Source of the DNA: Geobacillus genomosp. 3
GTDB taxonomy: Bacteria > Bacillota > Bacilli > Bacillales > Anoxybacillaceae
DNA: 64,000 nt
Assembly (NCBI RefSeq): GCF_000445995.2
Contig: NC_022080.4
Span: 2,700,001 to 2,764,000, forward strand
Direction: 5' to 3'
The position numbers were made by a program, and so were the translations under genes. Positions 30,257 to 39,304 of this stretch are shown here, one piece after another. The notes beneath the pieces are model-generated. The model did not search any database. It saw only the letters and a list, made by a program, of their open reading frames with translations, and was not told the DNA's origin. Every line of letters begins with the position of its first letter. The stretch's first letter is position 1.

Positions 30257-30553
30257 ATGGCTTGGAAAAAATGGATCGTTGGCGCCGCAGTGGGCGCCGC
30301 CGCCATCTGCGCCGTCCGCGCCGCCGCAAAGCCGGCGCTTCTCACGCCGGAACGAGCGCTCGCGATGGCGAAAGCCTCGCTTGGCGGACGGCGCGCCATT
30401 CGCGGCTCATGGATTCAGTCCGCTCCGGAGCAGTATGAGAAAAACGGATTGACGTACACCGTTTATCGCGGCGGCGTTTGCCGCGACGACGGGGATGCGG
30501 AGTTTTTCGTCAACGCCTACACCGGCGCGGTCATCGAGGCCAAACCGTTATAG
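30257..30553 (+). CDS. ytzB: PepSY-domain protein YtzB
   Basis: 98 residues. The N-terminus ([22 protein letters not shown]) is a membrane anchor or signal, followed by one PepSY-like domain (about 28-98; [36 protein letters not shown]). PepSY domains often inhibit or modulate extracytoplasmic proteases. Strong AAAGGAGG site. It overlaps the convergent ytnP by 6 bases. Confidence 0.88.
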   Translation: MAWKKWIVGAAVGAAAICAVRAAAKPALLTPERALAMAKASLGGRRAIRGSWIQSAPEQYEKNGLTYTVYRGGVCRDDGDAEFFVNAYTGAVIEAKPL

Positions 30554-31399
30554 CGGCGGCCGGTTCCGCTTCACCGCCGCGGCGATCGCCCCGTCCGCCT
30601 GCCATTTCACCGCCCGGTAATAGGCGTCATGGTAAAACGTAAACCAGGCGTTTCGTTCTATGCCGTACGGGAGCCATTGCTGTTTGGCAAAAATGGAGTC
30701 CATCGGGTAGTCGTCGTACGCCATCACCCAAAGGACGTTTTGATGGGCATGCGTGCCAAGCAAATCGCCGAGATGAATCGCCATCTCCCCGTCCGATTCG
30801 ATCACCACGATCGCATGGCCGGCGCTATGCCCGCCGGTATGTATAAGGCGGATTCCCGGAACGACTTCAGTCTCGTTCGCAAACGGAACGACGCGGTCGG
30901 CAATCGGCTCCCAATTTTCTTTCCAATACGTGTTGCGCGAGCGGATGTTCGGAGCCCGCATCTCGTCCCACTCGACATCCGACACGATGACCGCCGCGCG
31001 CGGAAAAGCCGGCACGAGCCGTCCGTCTTCCCACACCGTCAAGCCGCACGCATGATCAAAATGAAGGTGCGTCATGATGACGATGTCAATGTCGCGGCGC
31101 GCCAAGCCGAGCTCGGCAAGCGACTCATCGAGCGACGATTCTTCGGTGACGCCGAAGTTGCGCTTTTGCTTGTCGGTCAGCTTGCCGTTGCCGATGCCGG
31201 ATTCAATGAGCAGCCGCTTGCCGCCCGCTTCGACCAAAATCGGGTCGGTGCGCAGCTCAATTTGGTTGTTGTCGTTTGGCGGATACTTTTTCGACCAAAG
31301 CGGCTTCGGAACGACGCCAAACATCGCCCCGCCGTCCAAGTGGGTGACGCCTCCGTTCAGCCATGTCAATGTGATTTGCCCGATTTTCAGCTGTTCCAT
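30548..31399 (-). CDS. ytnP: metallo-beta-lactamase-fold lactonase YtnP
   Basis: 283 residues. In B. subtilis YtnP degrades N-acyl homoserine lactones and streptomycete signalling. Zinc motif [12 protein letters not shown] (HxHxDH), then HTGGHSAGH and [11 protein letters not shown] for the remaining ligands. ATG at 31399 matches the family start; an ATG 6 bases upstream is also usable. A terminator-like hairpin lies in its leader at 31458-31499. Confidence 0.9.
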   Translation of the reverse strand: MEQLKIGQITLTWLNGGVTHLDGGAMFGVVPKPLWSKKYPPNDNNQIELRTDPILVEAGGKRLLIESGIGNGKLTDKQKRNFGVTEESSLDESLAELGLARRDIDIVIMTHLHFDHACGLTVWEDGRLVPAFPRAAVIVSDVEWDEMRAPNIRSRNTYWKENWEPIADRVVPFANETEVVPGIRLIHTGGHSAGHAIVVIESDGEMAIHLGDLLGTHAHQNVLWVMAYDDYPMDSIFAKQQWLPYGIERNAWFTFYHDAYYRAVKWQADGAIAAAVKRNRPPL

Positions 31400-31447
31400 G
31401 TCCATCTCCCCCCTTCCTTAGTGTACCATTTTCTTCATAATCGAGAA

Positions 31448-31499
31448 AGAAAAAACCACACCGCCGTTTCATTTTAAACCGATGGGAAAGCGGCGGTGT
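31448..31499 (-). terminator. terminator-like hairpin in ytnP leader
   Basis: Perfect 9-bp stem ACACCGCCG/CGGCGGTGT with a 24-base loop followed by a T-rich tail on the minus strand, about 50 bases upstream of the ytnP start. It could be a second trmB terminator or an attenuator. Bases 31500-31632 hold no gene I can see. Confidence 0.6.
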
Positions 31500-31632
31500 T
31501 CCGTGGACGAACCGGTGCCATTCAACCTTTTTCCGTTTGAGCGCCGCCTTTCATCCCCTCCGGACAAGGCGGCCTGGCTGCCATTCGGCGTTTTTCCATA
31601 TCCCCCGCCGGCTTTTCGTCAAACAAAAAAAA

Positions 31633-31651
31633 GCCCCGCCTGTTGGGGCTC
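31633..31651 (-). terminator. trmB terminator
   Basis: Stem AGCCCC/GGGGCT with an eight-T tail on the minus strand, 13 bases past the trmB stop codon. Confidence 0.85.
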
Positions 31652-31663
31652 TTTCGTGTGCCG

Positions 31664-32311
31664 CTACGCCCGCCGCGGGCGCACCGCCTCGCAGCGGTAA
31701 ATGCGGTTTCCTTTGGCGGAAAACTTCTCTTCGTATTCGGTCATCACATTGCCTTCCACATCGCTCCGATGCAAATCGAGCTGAACCGCCGCGAGCACAA
31801 AGCCGTATTGCGACAAACTGACGAGCGAGTATTCAAAAAACGGCTGGTTGTCCGTTTTCAAATGAATGTCGCCGTCCTCCGTTAATATGCGCTCATAAAG
31901 CGCCAAAAAATCCCGGTATGTGAGCCGCCGCTTCTCGTGCCGCTTTTTCGGCCACGGATCGGAAAAGTTCAAATAAATGCGGGAGACTTCCCCGTCGGCA
32001 AAAAACAAGCCGAGATCTTTCGCGTTCGCATTGAGCAGCCGCACGTTCGGCAGCTCGCTCTCAATCAGCTTATCAAGCGCTGACACGAGCACGCTCGGAT
32101 ACAGCTCAATGCCGATGAAATTGACGTCACGATGCAGCTTGGCCATTCCGGTAATAAATTTTCCCTTTCCGGTGCCGATTTCAATATGAATCGGCCGATC
32201 GTTGCCGAACAGCTCATGCCACCGTCCGCGCTTTGCCTCCGGATCAGGGATGACGTAATGAGGGTAAGCGGCGATTTTTTCTTTCGCCCATGGTTTGTTG
32301 CGCAAACGCAT
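31664..32311 (-). CDS. trmB: tRNA (guanine-N7-)-methyltransferase
   Basis: 215 residues. It methylates G46 of tRNA using SAM. The SAM loop [12 protein letters not shown] is at about 41-52 and the catalytic signature [17 protein letters not shown] at about 115-131. ATG at 32311 has a GAGGTG site and gives the family start [13 protein letters not shown]; the open frame upstream lacks a start of similar quality. Synteny: B. subtilis ytmQ. Confidence 0.95.
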   Translation of the reverse strand: MRLRNKPWAKEKIAAYPHYVIPDPEAKRGRWHELFGNDRPIHIEIGTGKGKFITGMAKLHRDVNFIGIELYPSVLVSALDKLIESELPNVRLLNANAKDLGLFFADGEVSRIYLNFSDPWPKKRHEKRRLTYRDFLALYERILTEDGDIHLKTDNQPFFEYSLVSLSQYGFVLAAVQLDLHRSDVEGNVMTEYEEKFSAKGNRIYRCEAVRPRRA

Positions 32312-32381
32312 ATAGACACCTCTGTCTCGTTTCCGTTTATTGTTTTGACGCTGCTTTGGTAGTATACCCGTACGCAAGCTG

Positions 32382-32421
32382 CCCGCCACTTAGCGAACGC
32401 TTGCAGAGGGGGCTTCTCCGT
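32382..32421 (+). repeat. IS200/IS605-type end hairpin, copy 6
   Basis: CCCGCCACTTAGCGAACG, then CTTGCAGAGGGGGCTTCTCC. It is a decayed version of copy 3 at 18.46 kb, sharing CACTT, GC, AC and CTTG positions and the GGGGGCTTCTC tail. Confidence 0.45.
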
Positions 32422-32571
32422 TCCACGGCGAACGCAACCTTTCTGAACGTAGCTTCGGGTCGTTCCAACCGTAGGCGCCCGATGATTCGGGGTTCTTTCG
32501 CGCCTTGGCTCTTTTCCGCATGGAAAGCGTCGCTTCTTTGGATGGTTTCCATGCCCCCTCATCTCCGGTTC

Positions 32572-32674
32572 CTTTGGCGGGTGTTGGTCAAGGGCGAATC
32601 CGGCTCCAAGGATGCCTCACGATGCTCCATGGGATGGCCTGTGTGGAGTTTTCATCAAACGTTTGACGCTACCC
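32572..32674 (+). repeat. dispersed 103-bp repeat, copy 2
   Basis: Nearly identical to 28906-29008 (two differences by eye), same strand. About 70 bases further on, an IS605-type end hairpin follows at 32743, so the two could mark the left and right ends of a small non-autonomous element of about 230 bp. Confidence 0.85.
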
Positions 32675-32742
32675 CGGTTCCCAAAGAACATGATATCCGT
32701 GGATCGTATCATGCATTTTGGCTGACGCCAACCGCCGTTCCT

Positions 32743-32799
32743 CTCCCGCCCCCACCGGGTGATCCTTCACGTTCCTTGAGGCGGGAGGCTTCTTTAGAA
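32743..32799 (+). repeat. IS200/IS605-type end hairpin, copy 7
   Basis: Stem CTCCCGCC/GGCGGGAG with inner CACGTTCCTTGA and tail GGCTTCTTTAGAAAA, close to copy 5 at 22.86-22.92 kb. The rest of the gap 32312-32873 holds no gene I can support. Confidence 0.5.
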
Positions 32800-32873
32800 A
32801 ACGCCCAGGCATAAACGCCGCCAAACCCGGGCATATTACAACCGTACAGCTTTGCTAAAGGATGGTGACCGGC

Positions 32874-33143
32874 ATGCCGCTCGACCATAACCACCAATTG
32901 ACCGTGCTCCGCGATATTTTATCCGAACACCAGCTTGATTGTTGCGGAACGGTTTCCGAATGTGAACAAATCGAACGGCTTGTCAAATCGCTGCTCGCCA
33001 ACAACGAGGTGAGCGCGGATGTCAAGCACATTCTTCCGAACATTTACGCCTACGGCCAAGGCGGAAAATACAGCCCCGATTTAAACGCCCATATTTCCGC
33101 ACACCAAGACCAGCTCGCCGATTGGGTAAACGGGCTGTCGTAA
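32874..33143 (+). CDS. ytzH: YtzH-like protein
   Basis: 89 residues (92 in B. subtilis). Small acidic helical protein with the conserved block LSEHQLDCCGTVSECEQIERL in its first third and SAHQDQLADWV at the end. Function unknown. ATG at 32874 matches the family start; an in-frame ATG 12 bases upstream sits on top of the ribosome site. Synteny with trmB and ytmP supports the name. Confidence 0.87.
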   Translation: MPLDHNHQLTVLRDILSEHQLDCCGTVSECEQIERLVKSLLANNEVSADVKHILPNIYAYGQGGKYSPDLNAHISAHQDQLADWVNGLS

Positions 33144-33236
33144 ACGCGCGGCCGCGCGCCGGCCAAAAAGAGACGCCGCGAAGCGTTGCCGGCGTTCCGT
33201 TTTCTTTTCCGGGACCGTTCCGGCAGCCTCTAACGG

Positions 33237-34019
33237 CTACTGTTCCGCTATGATGCATTGCAATAGCTGCAATGACTGTTCCTTTTCCTTTTGGCTGTCC
33301 TTCCCTTTCGGCCAAAAGAGCGAATACAACGTATGAGCGATCGCATACCACTTCAGGCGGAGGGCCAACCCCTCCGTCCATGCCAGTCCATACTGATGCA
33401 GCCACGCTTCCCATTGAGGGCGCGGAATGTATAAATGAAGCAGCATGCCGATGTCAATGGCCGGATCCCCGATGACTGCCCCGTCCCAATCGATCAAGTA
33501 CAATGTGCCATCATCGGCAAGCAGCCAATTGTTATGGTTCATGTCACAATGGCACACGACGTGCTGATCATCGGGCAATGATGCCACGCGCTGTTCGAGC
33601 CAGGCGAGCGCTTCATGAACGGCCGCAGCAGCGCTCGGATGGCGTTGCTGCCGCTCGGCGAGCACAGCGAACATCGTCTCGGGGCGCAGCGGCGTTTTGC
33701 CGAGCCGTTTCAGCATCGTCACCAGCTCTTTGGAACTATGAATTTTCCGCAGCAGCGCCGCCACTTGTTCGCTTCCCATCTCATTCGGTTTCAGCTCGCG
33801 GCCGTTCAGCCATTGCTGGGCCGTAAACACATCGCCGTTTTCCAGCCGTTTCGTCCAGACGAGCTTCGGAACGATCCCCTCCGCCGACAATACGGCAAGA
33901 AACGGCGAAGAGTTCCGCTTCAAAAACAGCTTTTTCCCTTCATATTCGGCAAAATACGCATCCCCTGTTGCACCGCCAGCCGGAGTGATCTCCCACTCCT
34001 TACCTAGTAACTGTTCCAA
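33237..34019 (-). CDS. ytmP: aminoglycoside/choline kinase-like phosphotransferase YtmP
   Basis: 260 residues, protein-kinase-like fold of the APH/choline kinase group. Catalytic loop HCDMNHNNWLL (Asp/Asn) and metal-binding LIDWDGAVIGDPAIDI are intact; the N-terminal nucleotide loop reads GGATGDAYFAEYEGKKLFLK. The substrate is unknown. The start is TTG with an AGGTG site. Next to trmB, ytzH and amyX as in B. subtilis. Confidence 0.88.
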   Translation of the reverse strand: MEQLLGKEWEITPAGGATGDAYFAEYEGKKLFLKRNSSPFLAVLSAEGIVPKLVWTKRLENGDVFTAQQWLNGRELKPNEMGSEQVAALLRKIHSSKELVTMLKRLGKTPLRPETMFAVLAERQQRHPSAAAAVHEALAWLEQRVASLPDDQHVVCHCDMNHNNWLLADDGTLYLIDWDGAVIGDPAIDIGMLLHLYIPRPQWEAWLHQYGLAWTEGLALRLKWYAIAHTLYSLFWPKGKDSQKEKEQSLQLLQCIIAEQ

Positions 34020-34086
34020 AGCATGTTCACCTGCGACTTAAAAAATAGAAAACGTGTCCGTTTGCTTCTTCTTGCGCACAAATAAA

Positions 34087-34109
34087 AAGGACGGCCGTGC
34101 CGCGTCCTT
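34087..34109 (-). terminator. amyX downstream terminator
   Basis: Perfect stem AAGGACG/CGTCCTT followed by TTTATTTG on the minus strand, between amyX and ytmP. Confidence 0.7.
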
Positions 34110-34236
34110 CTTCCGTCCGTTTTACTTGTATTATACTGAAATACCGCCCCGGCATGCAAACATTTTTCTTGCCAGGCCAACTGCATAAAACTGCCAAAGT
34201 CTGCGCGGCAAAGCAAAAAGGGAAGAGGCGTTGCCG

Positions 34237-36426
34237 TTATGGTTCCGTCCCTGCGCCGCCCTCATTCCCCATCGCTTCTCGTCTGACCAGCACCCATGTG
34301 CCGATACCGTCAAGGTCAAGAGAATGGCGCACCCGCCGAAGCGGAATCGTCCCACTTTGCTCTCCGTCGCAGACGACGTCCCATTCCCCTTCACCCGGAA
34401 GCGCGATCGTTTCGCGTTTCTCTTCATGATGGTGAATGACGACGATTTCCGTCCATGGCCCGTAGACGGCGACATCGCGCAGCCGATACGCGATCACCGA
34501 CGGCGGGGTCGGTTCAAAAAACATCAAATGGCGCAACACCTCCGCTTCCGTGGCGAGGCGAAACGCACCGTGCGCTTGGCGGAGCGCAATCAGCCCTTGG
34601 ATGTAGCGGACATCGTCTTCATGGCGGCTTTTTTGCTCCCAATCGAGCCGGTTGACCGCATCGGGCGCCTGATAGCTGTTGCCGTCTCCGCCTTTTGTCC
34701 GGTAAAACTCTTGGCCGCTATGCAAAAACGGAATGCCTTGCGCCAACAGAACGATCGCCGTGGCAAGCTTTTGCCGTTTGCGCCTTACCGTTTCCGATTC
34801 ATGGCCATTCGCGACCGCCATTTTATCCCAGAACGTATGATTGTCATGACATTCGACGTAGTTCACCGATTGAAGCGGATGACAAAACAGCCCGCCTAGC
34901 GCCCGCAAACTGCCGGCAATGGCCGTTTTCGCCTGTTCGCGCCCGCCCGGGTCGCCAAGGGCAAAGCCGCGTTCAGGCAAATGGAACGTGCTTCCTTTGA
35001 TCGTATCGCGAAACCGGTCATTGAAATAAGCGAGGCGCGGCAGCTGCTTGGCGTTGGCCATCGTCGCCTTTTGCTCCGGTGCGAGCGGCGTTGGCAAGTC
35101 CCACCCTTCCCCATACACGAGAATCGACGGGTCGATCGCATCAAGGGCGTCACGCACCGCCTTCATCGTCTCAATGTCATGCACCCCCATCAAATCGAAA
35201 CGAAATCCGTCCAAGCCGTACTCTTTCGCCCAAAACGTGACCGAATCGACGATCCAACGGCGCGCCATCCGCCGCTCTGAAGCGACGTCATTGCCGACGC
35301 CGGTGCCGTTCGCCGGCCGGCCGTACGCATCGTAGCGGAAATAATAGCCGGGAACGAGCTTCTCAAGCGATGACTGCTCCCGGTCGTAGACGTGGTTGTA
35401 CACTGCGTCCATCACTACGCGCAAGCCGTTTTCGTGCAGCGTCCGGATCATCTGTTTTAATTCAAGAATGCGCGCGTAAGGATCAGCCGGATCGGTTGCA
35501 TAACTTCCTTCCGGTGCATATAGATGAAGTGGATTGTATCCCCAGTTATACGCCGCTGACGGATCGCGTTCATCGATTCCGGCGAAGTCGGTAAACGGCA
35601 TAAGCTGCACATGAGTGACACCCAGCTCTTTTAAATACGAAAGCCCGGTCGGCGTCCCATTCGGCCCGCTTGTGTTCTCCTCCGCCAACCCGAGATACTT
35701 CCCCTTATGGGTGACGCCGCTGTCGGGGTGGCTCGTAAAATCGCGGATGCTTAACTCGTAAATCACGGCGTCAACCGGCGACGAAAGCGGCGGCAGCGGA
35801 CGGGAGGACGGCGCGAGTTTCGTCTTTTCCCAGTCGATGACAACGCCATACTCACCGTTGACGGAAACCGCAGTCGCATACGGATCGACCGCTTCGCGCC
35901 ATACGCGGTTAATGCAGGCCACATACGCGTAATGCGCCCGTTCCCAGTCGCCGGGGACGGCGGCCGACCAGACGCCGCGCTCCCCGCGCTCAAGCGGCAC
36001 ATAGCGGGCAGCGCCGCCATCCGGGGGGATCAACTTGACGTTAACCGCGGTAGCCGTCGGCGCCCAGACGCGGAATATCGTTTGTTCCTTCGCATAGTCG
36101 GCCCCCAGCTTCCCTTCGTAAAAAAACTGATCATCAAACGCCGCCGTCCGCACGACAGCCCCGATTTGCACATCGGTCATCTCCCCTGAACAGGCGCGAA
36201 CCCAATACGTCGCCCCAAATTCGAACGCGGATGCAAACCAGCATACGTATTTTACCGTCTCCCCCAAATCCTCGGTCCGCCGCACGGAAAGCGGAATCTC
36301 CTCTCCGCCTGGCGCCACCATCGTAAATGGCGCCATCCCGTCAACGCCGCGTGACTTCGGCACAAGCACTGTAAGTTGATCCATCTCGTCCAAATAGGCG
36401 ACAAACGTTCGGCTAATGTGAAGCAT
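34237..36426 (-). CDS. amyX: type I pullulanase (cytoplasmic)
   Basis: 729 residues (718 in B. subtilis AmyX). It cleaves alpha-1,6 links of pullulan and branched maltodextrins. An N-terminal beta-sandwich precedes the GH13 barrel: type I marker YNWGYNPLHLYAPEGSYATDP, VVMDAVYNHVYD, nucleophile region FRFDLMGVHD, acid/base Glu in VYGEGWDLP, and VECHDNHTFWDK. No signal peptide, so it acts on internal glucans. Start with GGGGGTGAG site. Confidence 0.95.
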   Translation of the reverse strand: MLHISRTFVAYLDEMDQLTVLVPKSRGVDGMAPFTMVAPGGEEIPLSVRRTEDLGETVKYVCWFASAFEFGATYWVRACSGEMTDVQIGAVVRTAAFDDQFFYEGKLGADYAKEQTIFRVWAPTATAVNVKLIPPDGGAARYVPLERGERGVWSAAVPGDWERAHYAYVACINRVWREAVDPYATAVSVNGEYGVVIDWEKTKLAPSSRPLPPLSSPVDAVIYELSIRDFTSHPDSGVTHKGKYLGLAEENTSGPNGTPTGLSYLKELGVTHVQLMPFTDFAGIDERDPSAAYNWGYNPLHLYAPEGSYATDPADPYARILELKQMIRTLHENGLRVVMDAVYNHVYDREQSSLEKLVPGYYFRYDAYGRPANGTGVGNDVASERRMARRWIVDSVTFWAKEYGLDGFRFDLMGVHDIETMKAVRDALDAIDPSILVYGEGWDLPTPLAPEQKATMANAKQLPRLAYFNDRFRDTIKGSTFHLPERGFALGDPGGREQAKTAIAGSLRALGGLFCHPLQSVNYVECHDNHTFWDKMAVANGHESETVRRKRQKLATAIVLLAQGIPFLHSGQEFYRTKGGDGNSYQAPDAVNRLDWEQKSRHEDDVRYIQGLIALRQAHGAFRLATEAEVLRHLMFFEPTPPSVIAYRLRDVAVYGPWTEIVVIHHHEEKRETIALPGEGEWDVVCDGEQSGTIPLRRVRHSLDLDGIGTWVLVRREAMGNEGGAGTEP

Positions 36427-36532
36427 GTTGGCTCACCCCCCTTTTTGGCCTCCCGTTATTACTATCATACGCAAAAGAAAAAGGGCGGTGCCAAAAAATC
36501 GGCCGGTTCGCCCCATCGATGCACAGATGCTT

Positions 36533-37465
36533 CTATTGTTGCCGTTCTTCGCCGCCGCTATTCCCATCAAGGCGGCGGCCGTAAAAACTGGCGCAATGGC
36601 CGAGCAGCGCCTGCGCCGCCTTCAGCTGCCCGTGCCGAAGCGGGAGGGCCGAGCGGCGCAGGCGGGAAAACCATTGTTCATAATTTCGTTTATCAATATA
36701 ATGAACAAAAGGAAACAGGTGGCCGTGGTCAATGTAGCCGTAGCGGTTTAACAGCACGAGATGGATCGGCCAGTCGATCCCCTGTTTTTGGAAAACGTCA
36801 GAAAGGACTTGCTCTGTCCGCCGCAGCGACACGACCGGGTTCACCCGCTTTGTTTCTTCCGTTCCGGCCCGCTCCGTCCAAAATCGGCCCGCGGACGCGA
36901 TCACCACATTGTTCCGCTTCCCCTCGACAAAGGCGATGCACCAGGCGGCCGTCGGCGTCAGTATGACCGTCTCGAGCTCGACGAGCGCCTTACCGGCTAC
37001 CGCGACCGGTTGGTAAAAGCATAAATACGTATCCGGAAACCGCTGCAAAAAATATTTCAACGTCTCATCGCCATACAGCGCGTCATCGAGCAAAGAAGCG
37101 TACGTCACCGTCGAACTCGCCCATTTCAGCTGCAGCTGAAACAGTTCATCGAGAAACTGCCGTTTCAGCTCCTCGACCGTTGCCGCCCGGACGGTCGGCC
37201 CCGCCGCCGGCTCCTCCTCGTCCGCCGGCGCCGGACCGCGGCGCCACCGCTTTGTGAGCCGCTCCCACCATGACGGCTTGTCAAGCAAAAAATCCCATGT
37301 TTCTTCCGGTTCCCGCTGCGCGCCGGCGGCGTCCCGCTCCGCTTCCCAACGCGCTTTCGCCTGCTCCCACTGCCATTGTTTCAGCCGGATAAATTCCGGC
37401 ACATAATGATACACGTCCGTTTCATAGCGGGAAATGTAATCCCGCAGCTTTAAAAGCTGCCCCAT
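36533..37465 (-). CDS. ytlQ: YtlQ-like protein (NERD-like domain)
   Basis: 310 residues. Hydrophilic, with a basic middle (KPSWWERLTKRWRRG) and a C-terminal half resembling nuclease-related (NERD-like) proteins (VILTPTAAWCIAFVEGKRNNVVIASAGRFW). Function unknown. ATG at 37465 follows a GGTGAAGG site and begins 4 bases past the thpR stop, so it is in that operon; longer open frame upstream is read through thpR out of frame. Named mainly by synteny. Confidence 0.75.
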   Translation of the reverse strand: MGQLLKLRDYISRYETDVYHYVPEFIRLKQWQWEQAKARWEAERDAAGAQREPEETWDFLLDKPSWWERLTKRWRRGPAPADEEEPAAGPTVRAATVEELKRQFLDELFQLQLKWASSTVTYASLLDDALYGDETLKYFLQRFPDTYLCFYQPVAVAGKALVELETVILTPTAAWCIAFVEGKRNNVVIASAGRFWTERAGTEETKRVNPVVSLRRTEQVLSDVFQKQGIDWPIHLVLLNRYGYIDHGHLFPFVHYIDKRNYEQWFSRLRRSALPLRHGQLKAAQALLGHCASFYGRRLDGNSGGEERQQ

Positions 37466-37469
37466 GCCT

Positions 37470-38048
37470 TCACCCGCTCTGGCCGGCTCGGGCGCCAAGC
37501 AGCGGGAACGAGGCGATCGCTTCGTATTTCGGTGTCTGCTCCATATTCGTCCGGTACAGCACAATTTCCGGCACCGAAAACACCGCCGAAGCGGCCGGGA
37601 GCGAGCGGAGCGCCTCCGGCTGCAACGGCGCGGCGCCCCGCCATTTGCGGGCGATCGTAATGTGCGGGGCAAACGGCCGCCGGTCAAGGGAAAAGCCGAG
37701 CCGCAGGCACGCCTCGTACACATCGCGGCGCAGCGCGTCGAGCGTTTTCTCGGCCTTCACCCCTTGCCAAAAAATGCGCGGCGCTGTGCGTTCCCCGAAC
37801 GTCCCGAGCCCCGCAAGCGCAAGGGAAAACGGCGCATAGCGAGAAGCGGCCGCCGACACCGCTTCCCATAGCGGGCCCATTTTCTCCGGCGGCACATCCC
37901 CCAAAAACACAAGGGTAATATGGTAGTCTTGCTCATGCACCCATGTACGGAACGGAAGCGATGGCGCTGCATCCGCCGCAAAACGGGCAATGGCGTGTTT
38001 GGCCTCCGCTGTCAGCGGAACGGCAATAAAATAATGGTTTCGTTTCAT
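37470..38048 (-). CDS. thpR: RNA 2',3'-cyclic phosphodiesterase ThpR
   Basis: 192 residues, 2H phosphoesterase (LigT) family. The two HxTx motifs are HITLVFL (about 43) and HITIARKW (about 130). In vitro such enzymes open 2',3'-cyclic phosphates or join 2'-5' RNA ends; the physiological role is open. Its ATG overlaps the stop of the upstream MFS gene (ATGA). Equivalent to B. subtilis ytlP. Confidence 0.92.
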   Translation of the reverse strand: MKRNHYFIAVPLTAEAKHAIARFAADAAPSLPFRTWVHEQDYHITLVFLGDVPPEKMGPLWEAVSAAASRYAPFSLALAGLGTFGERTAPRIFWQGVKAEKTLDALRRDVYEACLRLGFSLDRRPFAPHITIARKWRGAAPLQPEALRSLPAASAVFSVPEIVLYRTNMEQTPKYEAIASFPLLGARAGQSG

Positions 38049-39238
38049 CCTCTTTCACCTGCCGATTGATCGTCTCGGTCTAGTTTGGCAAGCCAAAGCA
38101 GCACGAATACGCCGGCGAGCGTGCAAGCGCCAAAAAACGAATAAACCGCGCCAATGTGCCAACGCTCAAGCAAATACCCGCCCAACAGTGTGCAAAACCA
38201 AGCGCCAAGGCCGTTGCCGACCGCCGAGTAAAGAGCGACCGCCGTCACCTCCACCCGCTCCGGCGCCAGGCGGCGCGCATACTGGAGCGCGGTCGGAATC
38301 GACAACCCGACGGAACATCCTTGCACAATCGTTGTCATATACACAAACCAAAGCGGCGGATCAACGGCATATGACAGCCAGCGGGCCGCCGACAGAAGCG
38401 CGGCCAGGATGAGCAGGCGCGCCATGCCGAAGCGGCGGATGAGCCGGTCCGCCGCTTTCATAAACGGCGCCTCGCTTCCGGCCGCAAGCAAAAACGCGAA
38501 GCCGATGCCGGTCAGCGTGCCGCCAAGTTCATGAATCAACAGTCCGAAATACGAGTTGTTGGCCAAAATCGGACCGAACAATAAAAACGTTGCCACAAGC
38601 AGCAGCCGGAACGGGCGGATCGAAAGCAGCCCGCCGATGTCACGCCGCGTCAGCCGCCCCGTCGGCGCCGCCATCCGGTAGCGCGGCAGGTGGGCGGTCA
38701 ATGCGGCCGCGGCCAGCAGCGTCAGCGAAAACGCATAAAAAATCGCCGCAAACCCGGTCTGTTCGGACAGCCACCCGACAACAAACACCGCCACCGCAAA
38801 GCCGAGCGATCCCCACAGCCGAATCGCTCCGTAGTTTCCGCCTTGCTCGTACACATGGCGAAGGGCAAGGCTGTCCGAGAGTGGAACGATGGCGCTCTGA
38901 ACCGTCGCAAGCAGCACCGTCAACACGACAAACGCTTCATAGCTGCCAACGAACGAATATACAAGCCCGAACAACGCCGCCAAGACGAGCGCGATCAGTA
39001 ACATCCCAACCGGTTTGCGCGTATAGTCGGTCGCCATGCCCCAAAGCGGCTGGGCGGCCATCGTCACAATGGGGGGAATCGACATAATCCAGCCGATCGC
39101 CGCCCCCGGGAGGCGCGCCTCTTCCTGCAAATAGACGGACAAAAGCGGAAAAAGGGCGCCAAAAGCAAAAAAGATGAGAAAATAAAAGAGCGGAAACACC
39201 GTTTTTCGCGCCGCCCCCCGTTTTAACGCCGCTTCCAT
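38045..39238 (-). CDS. major facilitator superfamily transporter
   Basis: 397 residues with about 12 predicted membrane helices. The MFS loop 2-3 signature is degenerate (GMATDYTRKPVGM). The protein resembles the LacY/nucleoside-symporter-like MFS_1_like group, but the substrate cannot be told. ATG at 39238 has an AAAGGGGAG site. Coupled to thpR by an overlapping ATGA. Confidence 0.85.
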   Translation of the reverse strand: MEAALKRGAARKTVFPLFYFLIFFAFGALFPLLSVYLQEEARLPGAAIGWIMSIPPIVTMAAQPLWGMATDYTRKPVGMLLIALVLAALFGLVYSFVGSYEAFVVLTVLLATVQSAIVPLSDSLALRHVYEQGGNYGAIRLWGSLGFAVAVFVVGWLSEQTGFAAIFYAFSLTLLAAAALTAHLPRYRMAAPTGRLTRRDIGGLLSIRPFRLLLVATFLLFGPILANNSYFGLLIHELGGTLTGIGFAFLLAAGSEAPFMKAADRLIRRFGMARLLILAALLSAARWLSYAVDPPLWFVYMTTIVQGCSVGLSIPTALQYARRLAPERVEVTAVALYSAVGNGLGAWFCTLLGGYLLERWHIGAVYSFFGACTLAGVFVLLWLAKLDRDDQSAGERG

Positions 39239-39260
39239 CCTGTTCTCCCCTTTCATCGAA

Positions 39261-39299
39261 AAAACGCCCGCCCTGCGGCCGTGTTCCGGCCGGCGGGCA
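39261..39299 (-). terminator. pepV terminator
   Basis: Stem GCCCGCC/GGGCGGGC with an internal GGCCG/CGGCC pairing and TTTTTT on the minus strand, between pepV and the MFS gene. Confidence 0.75.
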
Positions 39300-39304
39300 G
39301 CCGT

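Noticed and set aside
29085..30452. 455-codon open frame on the plus strand
   Set aside because: It lies opposite ytoP and runs through ytzB in another frame; Arg/His-rich composition is that of an antisense frame in GC-rich DNA, and no ribosome site is present.
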